A stretch of 64,000 bases of DNA from Alentia gelatinosa (Eukaryota > Annelida > Polychaeta > Phyllodocida > Polynoidae). Both the position numbers and the translations under genes were made by a program. The stretch is from the NCBI GenBank assembly GCA_950022655.1, contig OX465579.1, positions 40,031,950 to 40,095,949 on the forward strand, written 5' to 3'. Of this stretch, positions 45,334 through 56,400 are shown piece by piece. The notes under the pieces were generated by a model. That model was not told the DNA's origin and ran no database searches. It saw nothing but the letters and a program-made list of their open reading frames with translations. Each line of letters opens with the position of its first letter. The stretch's first letter is position 1.

Positions 45334-46225
45334 TTGTATTTACTGTTCACCTTTCGACTAAGTATTTGAAAATATTGTATAAAATCAGAAATTCTATACA
45401 AGCGCCATGCATTGTTTACATGAAATAGTTCCTATAATGCCCGTCAGGTGTCCGAAACTCCGTATTCTCCTGGGAAAATACGGCTTTCCGTATTCTACTC
45501 AGTAGCGATATGTAGGTATCATATGCTTAGTATGGAGATTATGTAGTAGGTAGGTAATAAAGAATGCATACGTAGAAAATGTTACTAAATACACAAATGT
45601 AAGATAGTTTCTTGTGTGAAGGGGGTGTAAAGTAGTAATATGGTCTACTCACTGAAGAATTTCCTTTTTAGTGAAATACGTGAACTCCTGTAACGAAAAT
45701 AGTTTTCAGATTTATATGTATAGCAATACCACTTTAATTCATAAGCTCGGCCTAATCTTGTAAGGAACTATAGCTACCTCTCCAGGACAAGTGTCCGTAT
45801 AAGAGGATCACATTTGTTATCAGTGGACTTTGGATACGTTGACTTCGTGATATCGGGGTACCTCATTCCTGTTCTAAATTTGGTAAAGGTCGTGCACTTA
45901 CCTGAGCCTCACCAGCAATATATTGCTCAAAGTAGAGAGGCTTCGATTCGCTTAGACCATATATACTGAATCATTCAATAAAGCACACAATAAGTTCAAT
46001 GGGCCCGTGTCCTATATTCTACTCCTCGTATTGTTGACATCCCTCGTACAGCTGTAACAGGGCTTCAGATAATCCTGTGGACACCGACAAACCTACATGG
46101 CGAAATACTAGCCAGCTTTGTCAGCAGAATACGAATAATATATATGGATCATTGTATGCCACCCCTTGTTCCCTCTTGGCTTGCCCCTAAAGTGCCTCTG
46201 AATAAGGGTGATAACTGACACATAC
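45334..46225. other. CIB intron next to exon 1
   Basis: No repeat delimited. One minus-strand segment (about 45965-45902) ends in a consensus donor (gaggctcag|gtaagt) after an open frame. See findings for a possible alternative exon. Confidence 0.4.
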
Positions 46226-46276
46226 CTGATAATCCTCCAACTCCTCCTCGGTGAATATACTCTGTTTGCCCCCCAT
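46226..46276 (-). CDS. CIB1-like: CIB first coding exon
   Basis: 17 codons, MGGKQSIFTEEELEDYQ, then donor gtatgt. Human CIB2 starts MGNKQTIFTEEQLDNYQ and CIB1 starts MGGSGS; the exon boundary after the Q is the family's. The Gly at position 2 with Lys/Ser following is an N-myristoylation context, so the protein is likely membrane-targetable. The start codon is unambiguous, with the sequence gtaccATGG around it. The next ORF upstream runs divergently from 46447. Confidence 0.9.
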
Positions 46277-46446
46277 GGTGGCGGTACGGAGAGCGACTGA
46301 AACTCTGTATTACGGGTGTAGGTCACAACCTACTTTATGTGTGACTGTCGAGAGAGAGCGTATAGGGAACGTGTCCACAGGTCTCAATAGTACTCTCGCC
46401 GCTCTAGGAAAGTAGGACTGACTCAACCGGGACAAGGAGACATATC
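46277..46446. promoter_or_regulatory. Candidate bidirectional promoter region
   Basis: A 170-bp gap between the CIB start codon (minus) and the start of a plus-strand ORF. I see no clear TATA box placed for either direction. The call rests on position alone. Confidence 0.35.
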
Positions 46447-46659
46447 ATGAAGATCATGAAGATATTTAGTTCCTTGTTATTATCCGGTGGTCTGGGTCTG
46501 GTTGGCCTGTATATTGCGATCGATCCTACAAAGGGAGTGGTAGGTCAGGCCCGAGCTACTGGTATCAGAACTCTACGTCATGTGGCCTTATCTACAATGG
46601 GCTTCCTGATAAGGGCTGGGCGACATTACAGACATAGTCAATACACAGATTTGTTTTAG
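46447..46659 (+). CDS. Small ORF with hydrophobic N-terminus, head-to-head with CIB
   Basis: 70 codons. MKIMKIFSSLLLSGGLGLVG and the following LYIAI form a hydrophobic segment that could be a signal anchor, followed by a basic part (RATGIRTLRHVALS). Start is at the first ATG; an ATG three codons in (at 46456) is also possible. It may be the first exon of a larger gene whose donor lies before the stop. The pattern hydrophobic helix-DP-R-A-R-T recalls the N-termini of ADCK1-type mitochondrial kinases, but the likeness is weak and I do not assign it. No downstream exon found. It could be spurious. Confidence 0.3.
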   Translation: MKIMKIFSSLLLSGGLGLVGLYIAIDPTKGVVGQARATGIRTLRHVALSTMGFLIRAGRHYRHSQYTDLF

Positions 46660-46893
46660 TTTTGCAGCTGAAAGGAACATTGGCGGTTTACATATTTAGT
46701 TCACTCCCACGGCCTATTCTCACCACTACATTGCACGGGCAGAATTTGCTGTATTGGTCTGGCTTTCTTCATGGTAGTTGTACCTAAGATTTCTTTTTTT
46801 ATCATATCACTGCATGGAAAACGCGGTATATCCACGTATACACAACAGCGTTAACACATTTATATGTTATATACGTAAATATTTCGATACGTA

Positions 46894-47515
46894 CACTGCA
46901 CGAGAACCACCATTTTACATATATTTGCGCCCAGCGATATAGGTATGCTTTTGCGTATACAAGGTCGTCCTATTCCCCGTTTGTATACGCCTCATCTGTA
47001 GGCGTATATAAGCGTCCATAGTTCCGATTTCTGCCACATGGGGACACTGCTTGTAGCATATTTCATTTTCCATTAACCATCCAAGTCTGCATTATTTGAG
47101 AAACACAATCTTACATTACCAATTTATTTCATAAAAACTCTTATAAAACCTCATTGAGTAAAAATTGATTAATAATACATAATAAACCCTGCATTATTTC
47201 ATTTTTACCATTCTTCTAATAGATTTTATGTCAGTTTTTAACCAGTCAAGTAACAATATATCGAATATAATTTTTTACCGTTTTCTGAAATAGATTTTAG
47301 TCTGAAAACACCATTAATTGTTATGTGGTTATAATTCTAGTCCTGTATAGTATAGCACAAGGTCTGATCAGTGTCACCCAGCTACCGCAAACGCCACCGC
47401 GAATGTTGCCATCACCCCACCTCTGCTGCCTCCACCTCTTCACACACCCGTCTGCGCCAACATTCACACAGCCCTTCGCACAGCCATCCACCCACCCATA
47501 CACAATACACTGATA
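46894..47515. mobile_element. Family R element, copy 4 (inverted, truncated)
   Basis: Starts with cactgcacgagaaccacc and follows the reverse complement of the right half of copy 1: GGCGTATA boxes, tagttccgat..tgccacatggggacact, ttttccattaaccatccaag, then a C-rich stretch to about 47515. The other terminal repeat is missing. Confidence 0.7.
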
Positions 47516-49762
47516 ATGTGTCTAGGCAGAGGACTTGGAGTAATCGTTTTTTATTTGCCAGTGTGGGCAGGTTGGTATGGCGTAAGACCACAGTAAAACC
47601 ATAGAAATTTTGGATATTCTTTTACTAATTTCGGTCCTGATGTCACATGACACAACAATGGCTATACTCTTGTTGAGCTGCATTCAAAGATTATCGGCAT
47701 ACTGATGTTACATACAACCAGAAAGAAGAGGTTTGTACCTCATGCATGGTAAAGAAATAGTACGTCATATCTTTTGGTGGAAATCTTGACATTCTGAATC
47801 TAAATTAAATTATTATGCAGTGAAAAAAAATCATGAAAATTCACCTCATTTCCCCCAATCTTTCCCTCAGTACAACCCCCCCCCCCCCCCAAAAAAAAAA
47901 GATGATTACCAGTGCCCATTACTATAGATCTACATTCCAAGGTATATCATGTTTCCTTGACGGAACCAAAAAGCATAGACCTGGAAACAGTTTTGTTTAA
48001 ATTAGTCCCTATAGCCCCCGAGTCACACTTTTTGGTGTTACGTCCGTAGATATAGCGGTATCATTATTTTGGGCGGTTAACATAGCAACCGTTTTGACGC
48101 CAAACCCATTCCACTCGATATTCTAATGGATCAACCCATGAATACATACTAGAGAAAATTATGACTGTTCTCCAAAATTTCTCCAAAAAGTAAAAAAATC
48201 TGCCCATGCACAGTTGGTGAGAATATCAAAGCCCCACGCATGAACTGATAGTGATAAATAGGAAAGCTTTATGTTCTTATGATTAGGTTTCATTGACATT
48301 GTGTATTTGCGCTGGATATTTTGGTAAATGCATTTGCCAAACAAATTTGGAGATGTAGAAGATAGACTACTGGCACAATCATAATTATTATTCAAAGTAG
48401 TAGGGATTTGTCCTGGTGCTTCAATAGTGCATTAGTTAATCAAAATTAATAGAGTTGCAACATATGCGCACCACTGATAGGAATACTAATATCTAGGAAA
48501 GCAGCCGATCGTTTAAAAATATTCTGTATATGATTAAAAAAAAGAATAACAAGCTATTATGTTTCGTATCACGCCTCGCACGCAATCAAATGCATAATCA
48601 ACTGATATCGACATGCGCAAAAGCATACTTCTTATCATTTGGATGCCTATATCCCTCCGGACGCATCCTTTGCCATAAAGTACACTCATTATCACCTATG
48701 TTTGTGTTGAGAGAGTGTGTTCCACTGGTGATAAGGCACGCAAGACTTCACGCCTCCACATCTCATTTTCTTATTTCAATAATCCGTTCATACATGTGCT
48801 TTCTAGTGTTCTTGCATTTGAACAGCCATGTGAGAACAATCCCTTGGGGAATCTCAGGAGAAAGAGGAGGTGATGGAATTATTTGAAATCTGTATAGCCA
48901 CTGCACTCACATTCATTGGATTACCATATAGCTATCTATCTGTATGTTATGCAGTGGACGGCTGTAAAGTATTGGGCTGAGAAACTAGTATTGATCATAA
49001 CACCTTATATATTTAGATATGTAATGACATTTTAATGTTGATATAAAGATCATATATGCTATGATACAGTTACTGCAACATGAGAAGTCTCATGCAGAAC
49101 AGAATATTTCAGACACTTGCAATATTACAGAAGAATAACTGTATCACAATAACAATCATTTTTTTATATCGAAAAGATAAATTATGTAGCTGGTTGGCAT
49201 AGCATAACTTCAATCAAATATCATAATAAAAATGCTTTATTGACTATATTGTACTGTTTTATATTTGTCTGATGTAATTAGAATAATTGTTTTAGTAAAA
49301 CATCTGTGGAAAGCAGAATAGCTAGGTGAACCTTGATGTTTACCTCCGCCTTTTCTTTGGCGGATCTTGGCTGATAGTTTCCAGAGAGTTCCATGATACT
49401 ATTCCTTAATAAATGTTCCATTTCCTAAATTTTTCCTTTTTAGGTCTGGAAAGTAGATGTTGTTTTTAACAGATTCCAGGGTCCGTGGCCATATTTCTGA
49501 AAATTCCCACCTGGCGACTCAACCGATTATGTGTTCATTTTAAGATCAGTCGTCGGGTTGTGGCTCGTGAGATTAAACCTTGGCGCATAACCGTAGATCC
49601 CATTACAAACACTAAATGCGTTTTGTAAAAAGAAAACCGTCGAAACGCCACCGATTAATATATGTACCCGGTTTGAATTCATCGGTGAGGTAAATAGTTG
49701 TCAGTTGGTGCTAAATTGTGTAATATAGGATAGAACAATCGTAAACATGAAATTTTTATCCC
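47516..49762. other. No gene recognised
   Basis: AT-rich. It contains a poly-C/poly-A tract at about 47876-47900. Plus-strand ORF 48530-48886 (118 codons) lacks a recognisable domain. Confidence 0.4.
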
Positions 49763-49838
49763 CGTTTCCACCTGACGATTATACGCCCTAAAGTTGTCAA
49801 AAGCCGTAATGGGTTGTCAGAATAATCAGGTGTAAACG
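49763..49838. repeat. Short imperfect inverted repeat
   Basis: cgtttccacctgacgattat pairs with aataatcaggtgtaaacg about 40 bp further on. A MITE-sized hairpin. Confidence 0.55.
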
Positions 49839-50875
49839 CCGCATAAGACATCCCAGGATGTAAGAGATGAGTGGTCTGATTGTCTTTCAAAGTGTGACAA
49901 CCTTCTCCCATGACGCGGCAAGATCTTTGAGTCTGTTTCGCTGGATTTCACTGTACAGAAGACCAGGTATAATATGCAGACTTCACCTTTAGGAGAGCAT
50001 AATTGATTTTACAATACACCCAATAATTGTAGTTACTAACTTTTACTATGTATACGGTAACTATGACTTCCTGCAAACCCGTGTAGAAATGGACGTTATG
50101 CTAAGAGTCTTAGCGAACTGATAATGGTGGACAGACATGAACAGCACATCGACACGACCGTTGACATCGTGATTTAAAGCAAAATACAATTGATATACAC
50201 ACCTGACCACATATAATCATAATAAATTACGTAAATACATCGAGTAATCAAGGAAAAATCGTAAATAATATCTTCACTGACCTTATCGTGCCAGATATAT
50301 TGTAACTCAACAGACCATATGACATTGATAAGTAGATTGCTTCAGTGTCAATGTTGGAGCCGATACTGCTGTCATTGTCAACGTAAATTTCTATAATAAA
50401 GACGGTTCATCTCCTGTCAGTGTATTGAATGATCAGTGTTTTGAGTGATGAGTGTATTGAGTTAGATGTTGTGATTCTTAATATATGAATCTGATCGTAA
50501 TGCGTGCGTGTTCATATTTTAGCTGCCATGATTCGCAACATCCAAGTTGTGACGTTGGCGATGATGACATCAGACTTTGAAGCCTATCTCCAAACATAGA
50601 TTCTGAGCCTTTCTTCCTCTGCTGTTGTACCTCTGCACCAACCTGCCTTTTGTAGGGGCAACTTCCAATCACAGTAAGGTTATCAGATCTGTGTGGCCGT
50701 TTAAATGGCGGAAAACCGACTTCGTCCCGGAGTTTGAAAGGTGGGGGCGTAATCTACATTACTCTATTACTGTTGTGTGCCCAGATTGGATTACATATGA
50801 CTCCTATGGGTTAAATATGGTAAATATCTTATTTTTGAGGTATATAATGATACAGAAATAATATACTTGGTATGT

Positions 50876-50974
50876 AATCTTCCGGTACCTCACCTGTTTC
50901 TCCGTAGTTTTAAACCCCGTTCTAAAGAACCTGGTTTAAACTTCCAACGAAACAGGTTCGGAAACCGGAAGATT
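50876..50974. repeat. 99-bp fold-back sequence
   Basis: The outer arms aatcttccggtacctcacct / aggttcggaaaccggaagat and inner arms ttttaaacc / ggtttaaa make a long imperfect hairpin. Likely a MITE. Confidence 0.65.
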
Positions 50975-52474
50975 GCTCCACAGGAATACAGTTTCTCTAT
51001 ATTGCATATTATCAAATAGGGCCAGGGTGTTTATCTTGTCCGTCCAGGGGTAGGGAAAAGGTTACAGGTTAATGTTCTGGTAGGAGGAGGGCAGGGTCAC
51101 CTTTTGTTGGCCAACCATGTTTAAAGAAACACCACTACTTTCCCCTTCCTCTGGGCGTCACACAAGTCCCAATTTTCTCATTAGTCTTGCAAAGACAGAG
51201 GAGAGAATCAACGAAGCAATAGTTTTTGAAAGTTTTCAGCATGTGATAATTGAAGGTAATTAACATCTGGAGGAGGACAATTTTAAAAAGATGCATAAGA
51301 AGTTAGGGGAGAACACGACTTGCAGAAATGAAAAAAGGTAGTTAAGACCAGCTTCAAATCGGTTTTAAAAGGAAACATTTTTGGAAAGGGCAATATGAAA
51401 GATGTGTCAGGGTGACGGTGGTTCCCCAGAATTTGGCAAAAGGAAATGCATAGGAGAGAGAGGTAAATATTCTCCCTATTTGCACAGTTCCACACACTCT
51501 AGCTTTTCGGAATTGTTTTTGCTAGAATTGAATAAAACCGTGTTTTTCCAGCACATTTCCTCTATAGATTAAGCAAATATCAATAAGCCTATGTGTTTTA
51601 AACGGGGCCTATCGCAGAGCTCCTTCCCCACCACGTAGCGACCACGGAAATGTTTTTCCAACCGGGGACACCGAAAGGAGGTCTAATGGAACGAAAAAAT
51701 TACAATCATCAATATCAATAAGCCTAGTTTAATACCTGGATTAAGACTAAGCAGATAAAGGTTGATATTTTACTAATTTAACATAAGACTAAAGGCCCGA
51801 TTCCATTTGCCTACGAAAATAGTGTAATTTTTTTGTGTTCTCCTTTTTTTTATCTAATGTTATTAGCGAAAATACATTGTACATCCACTTGAGCCACTCA
51901 CTCTTATAGTAAGTTATACACAATACAGTTTTGACATTTTCTTAGTAAATATAGATCTGGGCAGAAAGTACTGGCTGAAATAAGAAATGAAATGGATGAA
52001 ACGGGATAGGATGAACCTAGTAGGTACATAACATATGCAAGAGTAGGAATTGCGGTTCCCTCCTACGGAGAAATAGAAGATCCTTATAGCCCATGTAAAT
52101 GTAAAGGCTATTAGGAGAACACAAAACATCAACACCATTTGTTTTGGCCAATGGAAAAGGGCCTTAAACCAGAAGAAACCAGATTGGAATGATAATAGCT
52201 GATATATAAAATCACTAGGTAGCGCTATTGTACATCACAAGTATGAAAATCACTAGGTGGCGCCATTTTACATTGTGGGTTACTCTTATATTTTGAGTAT
52301 GAAGTTATATTTGCCTCAGTTTCAAAATTCCGCTCACGTAATTACCCGGTCTGAAGTTGGGAAGAGCGTGGACGGGGATAGTGTTGACGTACACATACAT
52401 GTACCTTCATTACTTCCTGAGGAAAACAACGCACTGCTCGAATTCTTTGAGCATCGAATGGTAGGTAGCCCTCC
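50975..52474. other. No gene recognised
   Basis: AT-rich with only short ORFs. Nothing identified. Confidence 0.4.
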
Positions 52475-52907
52475 ACCTCAGAGGGGAAACTGGCACCCTG
52501 AGGCACTGTTCCCACAGCACCCTGTGGCACTGTTCTAAACCCCTGAGGATAATGCTCTTCTCTTACCCCTCCAGGATGAAACGGCACCATGAGGCAGTTC
52601 CCTAATTCCCTGAGGACGAAATGGCATCCTAAGGTACTGCTCTAACAGTCTTCCGCACAGTGGAAAGACTGGCATTCGAATCTAATGCTCTAAGCCCCTG
52701 AGGATGAAACAACTTTAGGCATTGCTCTAAACTTTGAGACTGAAACGGCATCTGAAGGCTCTACTCTAACCTGTTGAGGAATAGGAATGACATCTCATTG
52801 CACTACCCTAACCACTGAGGACGAAATGGCAACCTGGTTATAAGGTAATGCTATAAAGCCGTCACAATTGCATCTACTACTCTAAGCCTCCGGAAGCCGA
52901 AACAAAA
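52475..52907. repeat. Degenerate minisatellite
   Basis: About 11 irregular units of 28-48 bp on the theme cccctgaggatgaaa...ggcatc...ggcactgctctaa. Unit lengths drift and copies differ widely, so the array is old. The short ORFs inside are by-products. Confidence 0.75.
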
Positions 52908-55900
52908 CCCTCCCGAGTATAACAGGATCGATAATACGATGCCTGTGCAGGGCATTGTGGTACTTCACTTGAAAATATTCATTTCCCCACCTTGAATTTC
53001 TCATCCTGGATAATTTTAGGAATGCAGACATTTGAAATAAGTATACTGCAACATAGTGCCACGAAATATAAGAACTGTAGTTGCCATGGCAGAGTATTTG
53101 TTCAGATACAGGCGATTCTCGTTCAGTTGAAAGAAATTGAGGAGTTGATGTAATTAGTGTGCAAGAAATGTAAAATTGCGCTTGAAGCTGATTAAAACAA
53201 ACCTCCTCTTCTGAACAAGACTCCAACAGGCATGTTGGTCAACCCAAGATCTCATCAAACACTTTTGTCCCCTCCAATGAAGCCCCTGTTTAGCTTAAAA
53301 TAAGTTTCCATGATAAACCAGGTCACCTTATTGGTTCAGTATATGTATTGACGATGTCATCTGTTTCTTTGATATGAGCCTGAGTATTGCAACAGCATAA
53401 GATATCGGAAACCACCAAACATCAAGGTTGACGTCTGTACAGAAGCTTGTTGCCACAAAAGTGAGGTGCAGTGCAAGGGCTTCTCCCCGAGTTCCTGATT
53501 GTAATTGGGGTAGGTCTGGAGAGAAACATACTTGCTCAAAAATACAGTTGTGGCATTCTGGTAATAAACACACGTGGTCAAAATGTCGGAAGTTTTCTCA
53601 AATGCAGTTATCCATGAAAAGATCTTCTGGTTAAAAGATGACACAGGTGGTAGGCATGTAGCTTGTACAAAAAGCTGCGGAGTCATTCCTCCTACTTTAG
53701 CAAAAGAACCTTGGGCACAATCACCCAATATTTCTTTATTTCCCCTTGTTTCTTCAATTCTTTCCACATTTCTTTCCCATGTGGATACTACATTTCTACT
53801 TGTTCTTAGGTTAGTGCACACTATTACAACGCTACTAATTCCATCGTAACTTGTCTATGACGTGAAGTTTTATCCAGATTGTGGGCCCTGGGGCAAGCTT
53901 ATGGAATTTCCCCGAACCCATTATTCTCTTCAGCACGTCGTGGTATTGACAAGTGGCAACAGTCTGCGAACACGGCCACGTTGACAGCATCGGGTGACAC
54001 GGTAGGCACATATTACCTTACAACTATATGCGAGCACAGATTGTACGGATAAACCCGGTCAGTACTCGTTTGTATGCATAGTATGAGCAGCTCGCTAAGT
54101 ACATACCTGCACCCAAAGCTCCAATGTCACATGCAATAAACTGAAAGCTGTTTAGCGAAAGTGCCTTCAGGCTAGGGGCGCCAAAACGGGTAGGCCAGCA
54201 GTAGGGTATAGCTGCTGCCCTACAAATAGACGTTATTTCCTCCTGGAAGTGAGCAGTCTCGGTCGGAGCTGCTCATGGAGTGACCTGCCAATGGCCCGAG
54301 CAGCAATCCCAGGCCAAAGCCAACTAATCAGGTAGTGTCCGACAAGCGCTGGTGTGGAATTGGGATCCATAAGAGAGATTAGCTTAGAATGGTGGTAGAG
54401 AATGACCGGAAACGTGCTAATTGAAATCCATCCCATCACATTTTCTGTGGTCTTCACCTTTATCCTCTCTCCCAACATTGGCTCCTGATATGTCGTCCAG
54501 ACGTCAGCACGGCCTCATCCCGTCCCTTTTCCTCATACACGTTATATTACCCGCTTCTGCTCCCACTTTGAGCAATTCGCCCCCGGGCGTTGTGGCCCTG
54601 CGGACACCATGACCGATCGATGACCGTTGCTTGCCCGGCCACGTTGAGGGCCTAATAATGAAATCGGTCTTAGCCGCTTCCTATAGAGGCAGCTTGCCCC
54701 AGGGTGGCTCGAATATTGCCGTCATAGAGGAAGTAAAAACATCATCAGCTCCTCTGCGCCTTTCATCAGCCCTAACTCTATCAATACAATCTTTGCGTAC
54801 GGAATCGCCTCTTCCTTGTCTGTCTGGTAAATGCTGTTTTCAGGGGCTTGGTGGGACCCTCATGTTGAAAACAACTTAAACTGCCGCTGACACGTCCTCT
54901 CCTGGAGGGACCTTGATAGGATGCAGCTCTCATGGGCTCGCGCCACAAGAGCTGGTGTGAGCAGCTCGAAGAACTGCCTCTTTTATTGCCCTGTAGGCCT
55001 ACATCGAGGTTCCACGCCGGGTTATGGGACATCCCGCCATAGGACACGTGTAATTGGAATTCCCACACGGCTCTAGATAGGCGAGTAGCTCGGATGCCCC
55101 CGAGTGGCAGATATGCCGAAGAGTGGGTGCCGAACAAATCGCCGGCTACACCCGAGTCACTCAGGGTTCACATGAGCTGACAAATATAGGTGAATTGACG
55201 GGAAATCGCTAAACGGTGAGGACGAAAGTGACAGTTACATGTATTCAAACAGTCAAATCACCGAGAAAACGGCCAAACAAGTTATCCGCACACGATAAAC
55301 TATACGTATGTCAGGCATAAACGGTAATGTTGAATTGTTTGGTTACTAGCTGTAACGAGTGGAATACCAATATTACATTTGAAATCTAATTTGATTATTA
55401 ATCTTTTAGATTTCAAGTGTCAGAATAATTGCATTTCATTTAAAAGGAAAAGTTCATCTGTGAAATGTAACCAAGGGTATCAGTAAGCTTAGGATGTCAT
55501 TTATGTCCATCCAATCTCTATTAAGCTACAAGAGGTATGACGTAAAGTGTTTAACAAATAATAATACAGATGTAAGGAGAATACAAAAATGGGATATGAG
55601 TGACCCTATTAAACAAATCATAAAAAATAAAAATAAAATACGATCCACCGAGGTGTGGGTTGAAACATGCTACCACTGTTGCTGCTGAGGGGTGGTGACG
55701 GCTGTGCAGTGCACCGGCGATACACTTGCCCAATACCTGCAGCGCCCCTGGTGTATGAGACTGGAGTATGAGAGGAGCTATAGTGCCCTCTGTAATTAAT
55801 AACCTTAACAACCTGAGTTATTTTGTAGGCATTTATAAAAATGTCAACATCGCAAATAATTCATGGCACCGGATCCTCCCCGTAGCACGCCTTTTCCAAA

Positions 55901-56400
55901 TATCCTTGAACTACATTTATCATCAAATCTATTCATTTTCGGAAAATTTCACGTAGTTGGACATTTCTCCTTGGCCATATACACCCAGTTCCTCGGTTCG
56001 AACGGTTGGGTAGGTTCAGTGATTTTCAAGGCATAATTTCGCCATTTGGCACCATCAATCCTGGACAAAATTCCGCAGCATTAAGATAGGTCTCCTGGGT
56101 GGGTAACGGGATACAGCGAGCCGGACCCTAATCCGCCTTGCAGATCACTGAATTCGGGTACCCACGCACCTCCATTTAAAGTGAACGAAATGTGACTTGG
56201 TAATTCCAAATTTCTCGACACCCGAATACACCACCAAGACTGAATTTAGGAACAGATCTCAGTTATGTGAGCGGCACTCTCAAGTGGATCCGAAGCCACA
56301 CAACCTATCAGAATGGGAAAATGATTACTCAACATGACGACAAAATGTTTCTTGTTGCCACCTCTTGAAAGCATACATGGTATGCTAAAGGAGCTCTCAA
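52908..56400. other. No gene assigned
   Basis: The longest ORF is 154 codons on the minus strand (53821-53357); I do not recognise it. A GC-richer part at 54170-55140 holds ORFs on both strands without motifs, and no exon pair could be supported. Confidence 0.35.

Larger units (their letters stand above)
12280..46276 (-). other. CIB1-like: CIB-family gene locus (calcium- and integrin-binding protein)
   Basis: Five collinear minus-strand exons with GT/AG borders and compatible phases reconstruct most of an EF-hand protein of the CIB family. It would be about 185-190 residues, against about 190 in vertebrate CIB1. The order is N-terminus (46276), exon with RFCELEP (29970), EF2 exon (29693), EF3 exon (28725) and EF4 exon (12368). 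Two pieces are missing. One is a predicted microexon of about 35 nt, because exon 1 ends in phase 0 while the 29970 exon needs two bases from upstream. The other is the last few codons. The introns of about 16.2 kb (46225-29971, including the missed exon) and 16.2 kb (28615-12369) hold the retrotransposons. Known CIB proteins are small Ca2+/Mg2+ sensors that bind integrin tails, kinases or mechanotransduction channels. Confidence 0.88.

Noticed and set aside
46447..46659. Assignment to the ADCK/ABC1 kinase family
   Set aside because: Only a vague N-terminal similarity; no kinase motif or further exon in the window.
53357..53821. 154-codon minus-strand ORF as a gene
   Set aside because: No motif recognised, no splice partner or promoter evidence, and overlapping ORFs on the other strand. 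Left unassigned.
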